Part shown: positions 32,870 to 41,162 of the stretch, in pieces
Numbering within the stretch: the stretch's first letter is position 1
How the letters are laid out: each line of letters starts with the position of its first letter
DNA from: RHKX01 sp041393495
Lineage (GTDB): Bacteria; Actinomycetota; Thermoleophilia; Solirubrobacterales; 70-9
Assembly (NCBI GenBank): GCA_041393495.1
Contig: JAWKKA010000009.1
Span: 1 to 64,000 of the forward strand
Length of the DNA stretch: 64,000 nucleotides
Reading direction: 5' to 3'
Notes under the pieces: generated by a model
The model's database searches: none
Told to the model about the DNA's origin: nothing
Seen by the model: only the letters and a program-made list of their open reading frames with translations
Program-made: the position numbers and the translations under genes

Positions 32870-34102
32870 ATGCCGACCGAGACCGAGCAGTCCCTCGACG
32901 AGATCGACGTCACCGACCTCGAGCACTGGGAGCACGGCCCACCGCACGAGCTGTTCCGGCGCCTGCGGTCCGAGTGTCCGGTCCACTGGTCGGAGATCAA
33001 CGAGTACCCCGACGAGGCCGGGTTCTGGTCGGTGGTGACGGCCGCGGACGTCCACACCGTCAGCCGCGACTGGAGAACGTTCTCCTCGGAGCGCGGCGGC
33101 TGCATGGGACTGACCCACGCGATCCCGCTCGAGCTGATGACCTCGATGTTCATCGCGATGGACCCGCCGAAGCACGATCGGCTCAAGGCGCTGTTTCAGC
33201 GCGGGTTCACGCCGAAGCGGATCGCGATGCACGAGGACGAGATCCGCGCGATCGCGATCCGCGTCCTCGACCGGCTCGAGGGCCGCGAGAGCTGCGACCT
33301 CGTCGACGACATCGCCCAGCCGGTCGTCTCGCGGGTGATCGGCAGCTTCATGGGGATCGAGGAGAAGGACGACAAGGCGTGGGCGACGCTGATGAACGCG
33401 ACGCTCGGCGTCGGCGACGAGGATCTCGCCCCGGGCGGGCTCGAGAAGGTCCTCGCCGAGGACTTCCCGGAGATCTTCCGGCGCGCCGAGGAGTTGATCG
33501 AAGCCCGCCGCGCCAACCCGACCGACGACCTGACGAGCGTCCTCGTCGAGGCCGAGATCGACGGCGAGACCCTCGCCGACCACGAGATCATCATGGGCAT
33601 CTTCCTGCTCGCCGCCGCCGGCAACGACTCGACCAGGGCGACGTTCGCGAGCGGGATGAACGCGCTCCTCGACCATCCCGACCAGATGCGCGAGCTGGTC
33701 GAGGACCCGGCGCTGATCCCGGTCGCGATCGAGGAGTGCCTGCGGATGTTCCCGGCCTTCGCGAACTTCCGGCGGACGGCGACGACCGACACCGAGATCC
33801 ACGGCCAGCCGATCGCCGAGGGCGACAAGGTGCTGATGTGGTACGTCTCCTCGAACCGGGACGAGGAGCTCTACGAGGACCCGGACCGCTTCGACATCCA
33901 CCGCGACCCCGAGCACCAGGCGTTCGGGGGCGGCGGCCGCCACTCCTGCCTCGGGATGGCGCTGGCGCGGCTCGAGCTCAAGATCCTCTTCGAGGAGGTC
34001 CTGAAGCGCTACCCGAACATGACCCGCGCCGGCGATCCGCAGCCGGCGGTCAGCCAGTTCCTGAACCAGCTCAAGACGTTGCCGGTGCGACTCAACGGCT
34101 GA
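32870..34102 (+). CDS. Cytochrome P450
   Basis: The protein has 410 residues from the ATG at 32870 with a strong GAGGAGG ribosome binding site. P450 signatures are the I-helix oxygen-binding motif (AAAGNDSTR, about residue 245), the K-helix ExxR (EECLRMFP) and the haem-binding loop FGGGGRHSCLGMALAR with the Cys ligand at about 361. It is a soluble bacterial class I type that needs ferredoxin and a reductase, neither of which is adjacent. The WSVVTAADVHTVSRDW region resembles the CYP124/125/142-type families of actinobacteria, which act on sterol or lipid side chains; this assignment is tentative. Confidence 0.95.
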   Translation: MPTETEQSLDEIDVTDLEHWEHGPPHELFRRLRSECPVHWSEINEYPDEAGFWSVVTAADVHTVSRDWRTFSSERGGCMGLTHAIPLELMTSMFIAMDPPKHDRLKALFQRGFTPKRIAMHEDEIRAIAIRVLDRLEGRESCDLVDDIAQPVVSRVIGSFMGIEEKDDKAWATLMNATLGVGDEDLAPGGLEKVLAEDFPEIFRRAEELIEARRANPTDDLTSVLVEAEIDGETLADHEIIMGIFLLAAAGNDSTRATFASGMNALLDHPDQMRELVEDPALIPVAIEECLRMFPAFANFRRTATTDTEIHGQPIAEGDKVLMWYVSSNRDEELYEDPDRFDIHRDPEHQAFGGGGRHSCLGMALARLELKILFEEVLKRYPNMTRAGDPQPAVSQFLNQLKTLPVRLNG

Positions 34103-34147
34103 GTCCGGTCGGGACGTCGGGACCGGTGCCCTTCCTACAATCGCGCC

Positions 34148-34816
34148 GTGCTCGCGGCGCTGGCGCTCCTGCTCCCGCTCAGTCTCGGCGGGGCGGTCAG
34201 CCCGATGATGCTGACCGAGCAGACGGTGCTGCTCGGGACCGGCGGCCGGCGTGCGGCCAACCACTTCGCGCTCGGCGCCGTCTTGGCCCTGCTCGCGATC
34301 GTCGTGTTGCTCGTCTTCTTCGGACACGTGATCGCGCTGCCGACCGAGCCGACGCTCAGCGCCTCCCTCGACATCGCCCTCGGGATCGGCCTGCTCGCGC
34401 TCGGGTGCGCTCTGCACTACCTCGGCAAGCATCCGCTCCGGCGCGACAGGCAATCGACCGGCAGCGGCAAGCGGCGACGCTCGCTCGCCGGCCGGCCCGA
34501 GGCCGCCTTCCCGTTCGGCGTCTTCTCGATGGCGACGAACTTCACGACCCTCGCCCTCGTCGTCGCCGCCGCCAAGGAGATCGCGGCGGCCGACGTCGAC
34601 ACGATCGAGCGGATCGTCCTGATCCTCGTGCTCGTCACGATCTGCTCGATCCCGGTCTGGGCGCCGTTGGCGGCGACGAGGCTCGCCCCGCGAACCGGCG
34701 GGCAGGCGCTCGATGCCCTCCGCCGCCTGACCGCCGATCACGGCCGCACGGCGGTCGTCGTGCTGCTGCTGGCGGCGGGAGCGTTCCTCGTCGCACGCGG
34801 GCTCTTCAACGTTTGA
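34148..34816 (+). CDS. GAP/Sap-family integral membrane protein
   Basis: This 222-residue protein from a GTG has six predicted membrane helices (first LALLLPLSLGGAVSP, last TAVVVLLLAAGAFLVARG) and a hydrophilic Arg/Ser loop in the middle (residues about 97-118). The pattern matches GAP or sulfolipid-1-addressing proteins (PF11139), which help export complex lipids in mycobacteria. Transport of a glycolipid or peptidolipid is a family-based inference. No lipid synthase adjoins it except the P450 upstream. Confidence 0.82.
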   Translation: MLAALALLLPLSLGGAVSPMMLTEQTVLLGTGGRRAANHFALGAVLALLAIVVLLVFFGHVIALPTEPTLSASLDIALGIGLLALGCALHYLGKHPLRRDRQSTGSGKRRRSLAGRPEAAFPFGVFSMATNFTTLALVVAAAKEIAAADVDTIERIVLILVLVTICSIPVWAPLAATRLAPRTGGQALDALRRLTADHGRTAVVVLLLAAGAFLVARGLFNV

Positions 34817-34895
34817 TCCGGGTGGCGATGATACGGGCGGACGACCGGCGTCGGCCGCGTACTAGGATCGGTTCCGGATCCGGAGGAGAGCGGGA

Positions 34896-36167
34896 TTGAC
34901 AGGCAACGGTGAGCAGGTACCGGCATCGCCGGCGGGCCGTCCGGCCCGTCCCGACCTGCTCCGTGGCCTGACCGAGCCGCGCTACTCGCGGCGCCGCTTC
35001 GTCCGCGGCGCCGCCGGCCTGCTCGCGGCGGGCTCGCTCGCCGGCGCGCTCTCCGCCTGCGGGATCGCCGGCACCCGCGACACCGGCTGGAAGGACGGCT
35101 TCGACTGGGAGTCGTGGTGGAGCGAGCAGAGCAAGCAGGGCACCTTCGACTTCGCCAACTGGCCGCTCTACATCGATCGGACCAAGGACGGCTCGCCGAC
35201 GCTGAACGACTTCAGCGAGAAGTACGGGATCACCGTCAACTACCTGCCGGTGATCCAGGACAACGCCTCGTTCTTCGCCCAGATCAGCCCGGTCCTGCAG
35301 GCCGGGCAGTCGATCGGCTACGACATGGTCGTGATCAGCAACGGCTGGCAGCTGACGCAGATGATCAAGAACCACTGGCTGATCCCCCTCGACCACTCGC
35401 GGATGCCGAACTTCGAGCGCTACGCGGCGCAGTCGATCCGCAGCCCCAACTACGACCCCGGCAACAAGTTCACCGTCACCTGGCAGTCGGGGATCACCGG
35501 AATCGCCTACGACACCACCAGCATCGATCGTGAGATCGACAGCTTCAAGGACCTCTGGGATCCGGCCTTCGCCGGCAAGGTCGGGATGATGGCCGACGAC
35601 ACCGAGCTCGGCAGCATCGGGATGCTCGCGCTCGGGATCGAGCCGAAGACCTCGACGCCGGCCGACTGGGAGCGCGCCGCCGACCTGCTCCGCAAGCAGC
35701 GGGATGCCGGCATCGTCCGCCAGTACTACGACCAGAGCTACATCAAGGCGCTCCAGCAGGGCGACACCTGGATCAGCATGGCCTGGTCGGGGGACGTCTT
35801 TCAGGCGCAGCTCTCGGGCAACAAGAACCTCAAGTTCGTCGTCCCCAAGGAAGGCGTGATGTTCTGGCAGGACAACTGCATGATCCCCTATCACGCCGCC
35901 CACCCGGTCGACGCGATGATGTGGATCGACTACTTCTACCGGCCCGAGGTGCAGGCGCTGATCACCGATTGGGTCAACTACATCTCGCCGGTGCCGGACG
36001 CGAAGCCGATCATCGCCGACAAGCTCGACGACCCGACCGTCGCGAACAGCCCGCTCGTCTTTCCGACCCCCGACATGGAGCGGAAGTTCGTCGCCTACTA
36101 CGACCCGACCGGGGTCGAGGCCCAGCTCAAGTGGACCTCGATCTTCGACCCGATCATCCAGTCGTGA
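34896..36167 (+). CDS. potD: Polyamine-type ABC transporter substrate-binding lipoprotein
   Basis: This 423-residue protein starts at a TTG behind GGAGGAG. A twin-arginine signal (YSRRRFVRGAAG) is followed by a hydrophobic helix and a lipobox (ALSACG, Cys about residue 51). It would thus be exported folded and lipid-anchored. The rest is a PotD/spermidine-putrescine-type binding protein (FDFANWPLYIDR, VTWQSGITGIAYDT, MAWSGDVFQAQ). It overlaps the first permease gene by four bases. The substrate could be a polyamine or a related cation; this is not resolved by sequence. Confidence 0.92.
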   Translation: MTGNGEQVPASPAGRPARPDLLRGLTEPRYSRRRFVRGAAGLLAAGSLAGALSACGIAGTRDTGWKDGFDWESWWSEQSKQGTFDFANWPLYIDRTKDGSPTLNDFSEKYGITVNYLPVIQDNASFFAQISPVLQAGQSIGYDMVVISNGWQLTQMIKNHWLIPLDHSRMPNFERYAAQSIRSPNYDPGNKFTVTWQSGITGIAYDTTSIDREIDSFKDLWDPAFAGKVGMMADDTELGSIGMLALGIEPKTSTPADWERAADLLRKQRDAGIVRQYYDQSYIKALQQGDTWISMAWSGDVFQAQLSGNKNLKFVVPKEGVMFWQDNCMIPYHAAHPVDAMMWIDYFYRPEVQALITDWVNYISPVPDAKPIIADKLDDPTVANSPLVFPTPDMERKFVAYYDPTGVEAQLKWTSIFDPIIQS

Positions 36168-37027
36168 GCACGAAGCTGCGCACCGCCGTCGTCCCCTACC
36201 TGCTGTCGCTGCCGGCGGCCGTCTGGCTCGGCGCCTTCTTCGTGCTGCCGCTGCTGACGATCCTCGGCGTCTCGCTGATGACCGGCAACTCGATCGACGG
36301 CTTCACCCTGACCTGGAACTTCTCGATCTTCGGCGATGCGATCTCGACCTACGCGACGCAGTTCGGGCGCTCGTTCCTCTACGGCGGGATCTCGACGGCG
36401 GTCGCCCTCGTCGCGATGTACCCGGTCGCCTACTGGATCGCGTTCCACGGCGGCCGCTTCAAGTCGGTGCTGCTGTTCCTGCTGCTGCTGCCGTTCTTCG
36501 TCAGCTTCGTGATCCGGATCCTCGCCTGGCAGTTCATCCTCGCCGACGACGGGATCGTCCTCGGCGCGCTGAAGAGCATCGGGCTGATCCCCGATCAGAC
36601 GCACGTGCTCTCGACCCCGTTCGCGGTCGTCGCCGGGCTCACCTACGACGCGCTGCCGTTCATGCTGCTGCCGCTGTACGTCGCCCTGCAGCGGATCGAC
36701 CAATCGCACGTCGAGGCGGCCGCCGACCTCTACGCGACCGCCGCCGACCGCTTCCGCTCGGTGATCCTGCCGCTCTCGGCGCCGGGCATCTACGCCGGCA
36801 TCGTCCTCGTCGCGATCACCAACATCGGCGACTACCTGAGCGCGTCGATCCTCGGCGGCCCGTCGACGACGATGATCGGCAACATCATCCAGACCCAGTA
36901 CGTCAACAACGCCAACTACCCGATCGCCTCGGCGCTGGCGCTGATCCTGATGGTGACGCTGATGCTCGCGATGGCCGTCTACGCGCGCGTCTTCGGGACG
37001 CGGACGCTGCAGGAGCACATCGGATGA
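36164..37027 (+). CDS. potB: PotB-type ABC transporter permease
   Basis: The protein has 287 residues from a GTG overlapping the binding-protein stop (GTGA). It has six membrane helices and the inner-membrane component EAA loop (EAAADLYATAADRFRSVILPLSAPGI, about 185-210), which docks onto the ATPase. It pairs with the following permease to form the channel. The four-base overlap with the next gene indicates coupled translation. No ATP-binding gene follows in this operon. Confidence 0.93.
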   Translation: MSTKLRTAVVPYLLSLPAAVWLGAFFVLPLLTILGVSLMTGNSIDGFTLTWNFSIFGDAISTYATQFGRSFLYGGISTAVALVAMYPVAYWIAFHGGRFKSVLLFLLLLPFFVSFVIRILAWQFILADDGIVLGALKSIGLIPDQTHVLSTPFAVVAGLTYDALPFMLLPLYVALQRIDQSHVEAAADLYATAADRFRSVILPLSAPGIYAGIVLVAITNIGDYLSASILGGPSTTMIGNIIQTQYVNNANYPIASALALILMVTLMLAMAVYARVFGTRTLQEHIG

Positions 37028-37821
37028 GGGTCCCGCTCTGGAAGCGGGCGATCCTCCCGTCCTACGTATTCCTCGTCCTCGCGGTGACGCTGGTGCCGAT
37101 CATCGTGATGATCGTCTACAGCCTCAACGACGCGCCGCACGGGCGCCTCAGCTTCTCGTGGCAGGGCTTCACGACCGAGTGGTACCGGGAGCTGTTCGCG
37201 ATCCCCGACCTGACGTCGGCGCTCGTCACCTCGCTCGAGATCGCGGCGCTGAGCACGGTCATCGCCGTCGCGATCGGCACCCCTGCGGCGATCGCGCTGG
37301 CGCGCCACCGGTTCCGCGGCCGCGCGGTCGGCGACCTCGTGATCCTCGCCGACATCGCCGCGCCGTCGGTGGTCGTCGGCGCCTCGCTGCTCGGCCTGTT
37401 CGTCTACCTCGGAGTCAGCCGCGGCTTCGGGACGATCCTGATCGCCCACGTCGCCTTCAACGTCGCCTTCGTCGTCATCGTCCTGCAGTCGCGGCTACAG
37501 GACCTCGACCCGTCCCTGAGCGAGGCCGCCCGCGACCTCGGCTCGAGCCCGCTGAACGCGTTCTGGCTGGTCACGGTCCCGGTGATCTTCCCGGCGATCC
37601 TCTCGGCAGCGCTGCTTGCGGCGGCGCTGTCGATCGACGACTTCATCATCACCAGCTTCGTCAACGGCCAGACGCTGACGTTCCCGCTCTGGGTCTACGG
37701 ATCGGTCAAGGTCGGAATCCCGCCGCAGGTCTTCGCGATGGGCACGGTGATCTTCCTCGCCGGCGTCGCGATCGCGGTCGCGGGCGTCGTCAACGCGCGG
37801 CGATCGGCGACGGCGAGCTGA
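37024..37821 (+). CDS. potC: PotC-type ABC transporter permease
   Basis: This is the 265-residue second permease with six membrane helices and an EAA loop (SEAARDLGSSPLNAFWLVTVPVI, about 162-184). The DDFIITSFVNGQTLTFPLWVYG segment near residue 205 is characteristic of PotC-type permeases. The ATG overlaps the potB stop. The ATPase PotA is missing downstream and upstream in this window, so it must be supplied from another locus. Confidence 0.93.
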   Translation: MRVPLWKRAILPSYVFLVLAVTLVPIIVMIVYSLNDAPHGRLSFSWQGFTTEWYRELFAIPDLTSALVTSLEIAALSTVIAVAIGTPAAIALARHRFRGRAVGDLVILADIAAPSVVVGASLLGLFVYLGVSRGFGTILIAHVAFNVAFVVIVLQSRLQDLDPSLSEAARDLGSSPLNAFWLVTVPVIFPAILSAALLAAALSIDDFIITSFVNGQTLTFPLWVYGSVKVGIPPQVFAMGTVIFLAGVAIAVAGVVNARRSATAS

Positions 37822-37857
37822 CCGGCGACCCGCCGCGCCCGCTAGCGTTCCGCCCCG

Positions 37858-38175
37858 ATGACGCTCCGCAACTTCAAGCTCGTCGCCCTGATCGAGGCGA
37901 CCACGTTCCTGCTTCTGCTCCTCGCCAGCTACGTCAAGCGGGCCGGCGATCAGCCGCTCGGGGTCGAGGTCCTCGGCCCGATTCACGGCCTGCTCTTCGT
38001 CGCCTACGTGGTGATGGCGCTGGCACTCCGTGAGCGCGCCGGCTGGACCGGCCGGCAGACGGGGATGATCCTGCTCGGCGCCGTCGTCCCGTTCGGCGGC
38101 TACGCGGTCGACCGCTGGATCGACAACAACAACGCGGCAGTGCTCCGCGCCGAGGGCGCCGGCCGGACCCCGTAG
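37858..38175 (+). CDS. DUF3817 membrane protein
   Basis: This 105-residue protein has three membrane helices: residues 8-25, 41-58 and 68-84. The opening FKLVALIEATTFLLLLLASY and the central LGPIHGLLFVAYV with a conserved His match DUF3817. The family occurs widely in actinobacteria; its function is unknown. A short gap separates it from the transporter operon, and the next small gene starts 6 bases after it. Confidence 0.85.
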   Translation: MTLRNFKLVALIEATTFLLLLLASYVKRAGDQPLGVEVLGPIHGLLFVAYVVMALALRERAGWTGRQTGMILLGAVVPFGGYAVDRWIDNNNAAVLRAEGAGRTP

Positions 38176-38181
38176 GCGACC

Positions 38182-38466
38182 GTGGGCTTCCTCTCGCGGC
38201 GCCTGCGCCCCCTGACCGCGCCGCGCCCGGACGGCTCCGGCGAGCTCGCGGTCGGCGACCCGCGCTACGACGACTGGGAGGTGGTCCGCGAGTTCGCGGA
38301 CCTCGACACGGCCCGCGCCTGGCGCCGACAGCTCGCCGATGCCGGGGTCGAGGCCGTCCTCACCGCCGACCACGAGCCCGACGCGTTCGGCCGCGGTGAC
38401 GTCTACCTGCAGGTGCCGCCGGGCCGCTGGAGCGAGGCCGAGGAGCTGCTCGGGGACCACGACTGA
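38182..38466 (+). CDS. Small DUF2007-like protein
   Basis: The product has 94 residues from a GTG. The central part WEVVREFADLDTARAW, then LADAGVEAVLTADH and a VYLQVPPGRWSEAEELL ending, fits the DUF2007 putative signal-transducing fold, a small beta-alpha-beta domain. The first 25 residues are basic and probably disordered. Function is unknown. It is probably co-transcribed with the DUF3817 gene. Confidence 0.7.
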   Translation: MGFLSRRLRPLTAPRPDGSGELAVGDPRYDDWEVVREFADLDTARAWRRQLADAGVEAVLTADHEPDAFGRGDVYLQVPPGRWSEAEELLGDHD

Positions 38467-38559
38467 GCCCCGTGTCGAGCGGGCGTGGCTTGCCCAGTGT
38501 GGCCGCGGCGGCCCCCCGGGGGCAGGTGTCTCCGTGACCCCGCCGGTTAGTGTCGAGAG

Positions 38560-39987
38560 ATGGCTGTGAGCGAGGGCCCCGACCAGCTCTCCGCGGCGGA
38601 CATGTCGTCGCTGCTCGACGAGCGCGGTCCGATCCACGTCCACGTCGGCGGCACGGCGCTGTTCAGCGGCGAGCCGCCACCGTTCGACGAGCTGCTCGAC
38701 CACGTGAGCGTGCGGCTCGAGCTGATCCCGCGCTTCCGTCGCCGCGTCCGCTGGCTGCCCGGCGGGATCCTGCGCGCCGAGTGGGAGGACGATCCCGACT
38801 TCGACGTCGCCCGCCACGTCCGCCACGTCGCGATCCCGGCGCCGGGCGGCGATCGTGAGCTGCGTGACCTCGTCGGCCAGGTGATGTCGGAGCCGCTCGA
38901 CCAGAGCCGGCCGCTCTGGCAGCTCTATCTGGTCGAGCGCTGCGGCGCCGGCGGCACCCGTGGGTTCGCGGCGATCTCGAAGACCCATCACGCGCTCGTC
39001 GACGGCGTCTCGGCGATCGACGTCGGCGCGATCATCCTCGACCCCGACCCGGCCGGGACCGACCTCGGGCTCAGCGGCGTCGAGTGGCGGCCGCGGGCGG
39101 AGCGGCCGACCGAGATGGTGATCGCCGACCGCGTCCTCGACGCGCGCAAGCGCCTGTTCGGGATCCCTCGCGAGGCGGCGCGGCGGGCGCTCGACCTGTC
39201 GGCCCCGCAATCGGCGCTGAAGACCGCCCAGGGCTTCCTCGACCTCGCCCGGACGAGCGAGCCGGTGCGCCCGACGATCATCAACGAGGAGATCGGCCGC
39301 GACCGGCGCGTCGCCTTCGCGGCAACGACGCTGGCGGCGCTCAAGGCGGCGGCCGCCGCGGGCGACGCAACCGTCAACGACGTCGTTCTGTCGGTCTCGA
39401 CCGGCGCGTTGCGGCGGCTCTTCGCGGCGCGGCGAGCGGCGGTCCCACGCGAGCTCTCGGCGCTCGTCCCGATGAGCATCCGCAAGCCGGGCGAGGAGCT
39501 TGCGCTCGGGAACCGGATCACGACGCTGATCGTCCCGCTGCCGCTCGACGAGGCCGACCCCGGCGAGCGACTGCGGCGGATCCACGCCACGACAGCACGA
39601 CTGAAGGGCTCGGAGGCGGCGCGGGCGGCATCGCTGGTGATCGAGGCATCGGGCTGGGTGCCGCCGACGATGAGCCGGGTCCTCGGCTCGATCGGCGCGG
39701 CCGGCAGCAGCCTCCCGGTCGGCCGCGTCGTCCCGCAGCGGCTGCCCTGGAACCTGGTGATCTCGAACGTCCCCGGCCCGCCGATGCCGGTCTACCTGCT
39801 CGGCCGCCGCCTCGAGGCGATCCACCCCTACGTCCCCCTCTCGCCGCAGCGCCGGGCGCTCGCGATCGGCGTGATCAGCTACGACGGCGGCCTCTACTTC
39901 GGCCTCGTCGGCGACCGCGACCGGATGGGCGACCTCGACGATCTCGCCGGGTTCATCGCGGCCGAGCTGGCCGCGGTCGGCGGCTAG
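38560..39987 (+). CDS. WS/DGAT-type acyltransferase (wax ester synthase/diacylglycerol acyltransferase)
   Basis: This 475-residue protein has the catalytic HHxxxDG motif (KTHHALVDGVSAID, about residues 142-155) and the conserved NDVVL motif near residue 272. A PLW motif (SRPLWQLYLVER) and a C-terminal NVPGPPMPVYLLG segment are also typical. It should transfer an acyl group from acyl-CoA to an alcohol or diacylglycerol for storage lipid. Its TAG stop overlaps the stop of the convergent F420-type gene in a CTAG palindrome (39984-39987). Confidence 0.93.
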   Translation: MAVSEGPDQLSAADMSSLLDERGPIHVHVGGTALFSGEPPPFDELLDHVSVRLELIPRFRRRVRWLPGGILRAEWEDDPDFDVARHVRHVAIPAPGGDRELRDLVGQVMSEPLDQSRPLWQLYLVERCGAGGTRGFAAISKTHHALVDGVSAIDVGAIILDPDPAGTDLGLSGVEWRPRAERPTEMVIADRVLDARKRLFGIPREAARRALDLSAPQSALKTAQGFLDLARTSEPVRPTIINEEIGRDRRVAFAATTLAALKAAAAAGDATVNDVVLSVSTGALRRLFAARRAAVPRELSALVPMSIRKPGEELALGNRITTLIVPLPLDEADPGERLRRIHATTARLKGSEAARAASLVIEASGWVPPTMSRVLGSIGAAGSSLPVGRVVPQRLPWNLVISNVPGPPMPVYLLGRRLEAIHPYVPLSPQRRALAIGVISYDGGLYFGLVGDRDRMGDLDDLAGFIAAELAAVGG

Positions 39988-40841
39988 CCGACCGCCGCGC
40001 CGAGCAGGTCGGCCTGAGCGGGGTCGCTCGAGCACGGGAACATGATCAGCTCGCCGCAGCCGGCGTCCGTGAAGGCGGCGAGGCAGCCACGGACCTGCTC
40101 GGGGTCGGTGACCGCGCTGGCAGCGATCATCTGCGCGACCTCCGGGCCGAGGAACGCGTAGTAGTCGGTCAGGTAGGCGTGGGCATCCCGCTCGGCGCCG
40201 GCGCCCAGCGCGAAGTAGGCGAGGCCGGCGAGGCGGGGCTCGCCGTCGTTGCCGGCGTCCGACCAGGCCTGACGGACCTTCGGCACCATCGCGGCGTACT
40301 GGTCGGGCCCGGCGCCGCCGGCGATCCAGCCGCTGGCGAGGCCGGAGGCGCCGTAGCGGGCGGCGCGCGCGAACGAGGCGTCGGCGTGGCCTCCGATCAG
40401 GACCCGGGGCACACCCGCGCGGCGCGGCCCGATCCGCTCGTCGGCGAAGGTGCTCGCCAGCTTGTCGAGCATCTCCTCGAGCTTCGCGCCGGTGTTCCGG
40501 TGCTCGACGCCGGAGACCTCGTAGTCGTCGCCGCGCCCACCGAGCCCGATCCCGAGGGTGAGCCTGCCGCCCGAGAGCTCATTGACGCTGAGCGCCTGCT
40601 TGGCGGTCTGCACGGCGTTGCGGCGAAGCGGGCCGAGCATCACGCTGGTCATCAGCCCGATCCGCTCGGTCACGGCGGCGGCGGCGGCGAGCGCGATCAG
40701 CGGCTCCCAGTTGCCGTAGTTGATCCGGTCGATCGTCCCGAGCGAGCTGAACCCCTGCGCCTCGGCGCGGCGCGCGAACTCGATGATCTCGGCGCCGCTC
40801 GTGTCCGGCACCGAGTTCGGCAGTCCGATTCCGACGTCCAT
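39984..40841 (-). CDS. LLM-class F420-dependent oxidoreductase
   Basis: This 285-residue protein has the luciferase-like TIM barrel: MDVGIGLPNSVP at the start, the FSSLGTIDRINYGNWEPL region, then LSVNELSGGRLTLGIGLGG and VLIGGHADASFARAARYG. The short length and the GRLTLGIG motif suit the F420-dependent group (PF00296), and the window's actinobacterial character supports that cofactor. The substrate is unknown. It converges on the WS/DGAT gene with overlapping stop codons. Confidence 0.88.
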   Translation of the reverse strand: MDVGIGLPNSVPDTSGAEIIEFARRAEAQGFSSLGTIDRINYGNWEPLIALAAAAAVTERIGLMTSVMLGPLRRNAVQTAKQALSVNELSGGRLTLGIGLGGRGDDYEVSGVEHRNTGAKLEEMLDKLASTFADERIGPRRAGVPRVLIGGHADASFARAARYGASGLASGWIAGGAGPDQYAAMVPKVRQAWSDAGNDGEPRLAGLAYFALGAGAERDAHAYLTDYYAFLGPEVAQMIAASAVTDPEQVRGCLAAFTDAGCGELIMFPCSSDPAQADLLGAAVG

Positions 40842-40906
40842 CTCAGCCCTCCTGTGCTCGTTTCGACGGTCCAGCCCCAGACTCTCCGGTGGGCGACCCG
40901 GTCAAA

Positions 40907-40995
40907 CGGAGAGGGAGGGATTCGAACCCTCGAGAGAGCTTGCGCCCCCTACTCGCTTAGCAGGCGAGTGCCTTCAGCCGCTCGGCCACCTCTCC
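40907..40995 (-). tRNA. tRNA-Ser (anticodon GCT)
   Basis: An 89-base type II tRNA with a long variable arm. The acceptor stem is GGAGAGG with CCTCTCC, the anticodon stem CTCGC/GCGAG with loop CTGCTAA (GCT), and the T arm GAGGG-TTCGAAT-CCCTC. The discriminator is G. Confidence 0.96.
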
Positions 40996-41162
40996 GGATG
41001 TCGAATCGGCCGATCGCGGCGGACGCGCCCTTCGGGCTCGCCACCCGGGATGGCCGATCGCGCACATTGTGGCAGCCGCCCGCTCGTCGGGAGGTTGCCG
41101 CCGGGCTGCGGACGCTACGCCCTGCCGGCGCGCGGGCCGGCATCGGCTAGGCTCGCGCGGCG

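Noticed and set aside
37495..40035. A very long minus-strand open frame across potC, DUF3817 and the WS/DGAT gene
   Set aside because: It crosses several well-supported genes on the other strand and its translation is low-complexity Arg/Asp/Ala.
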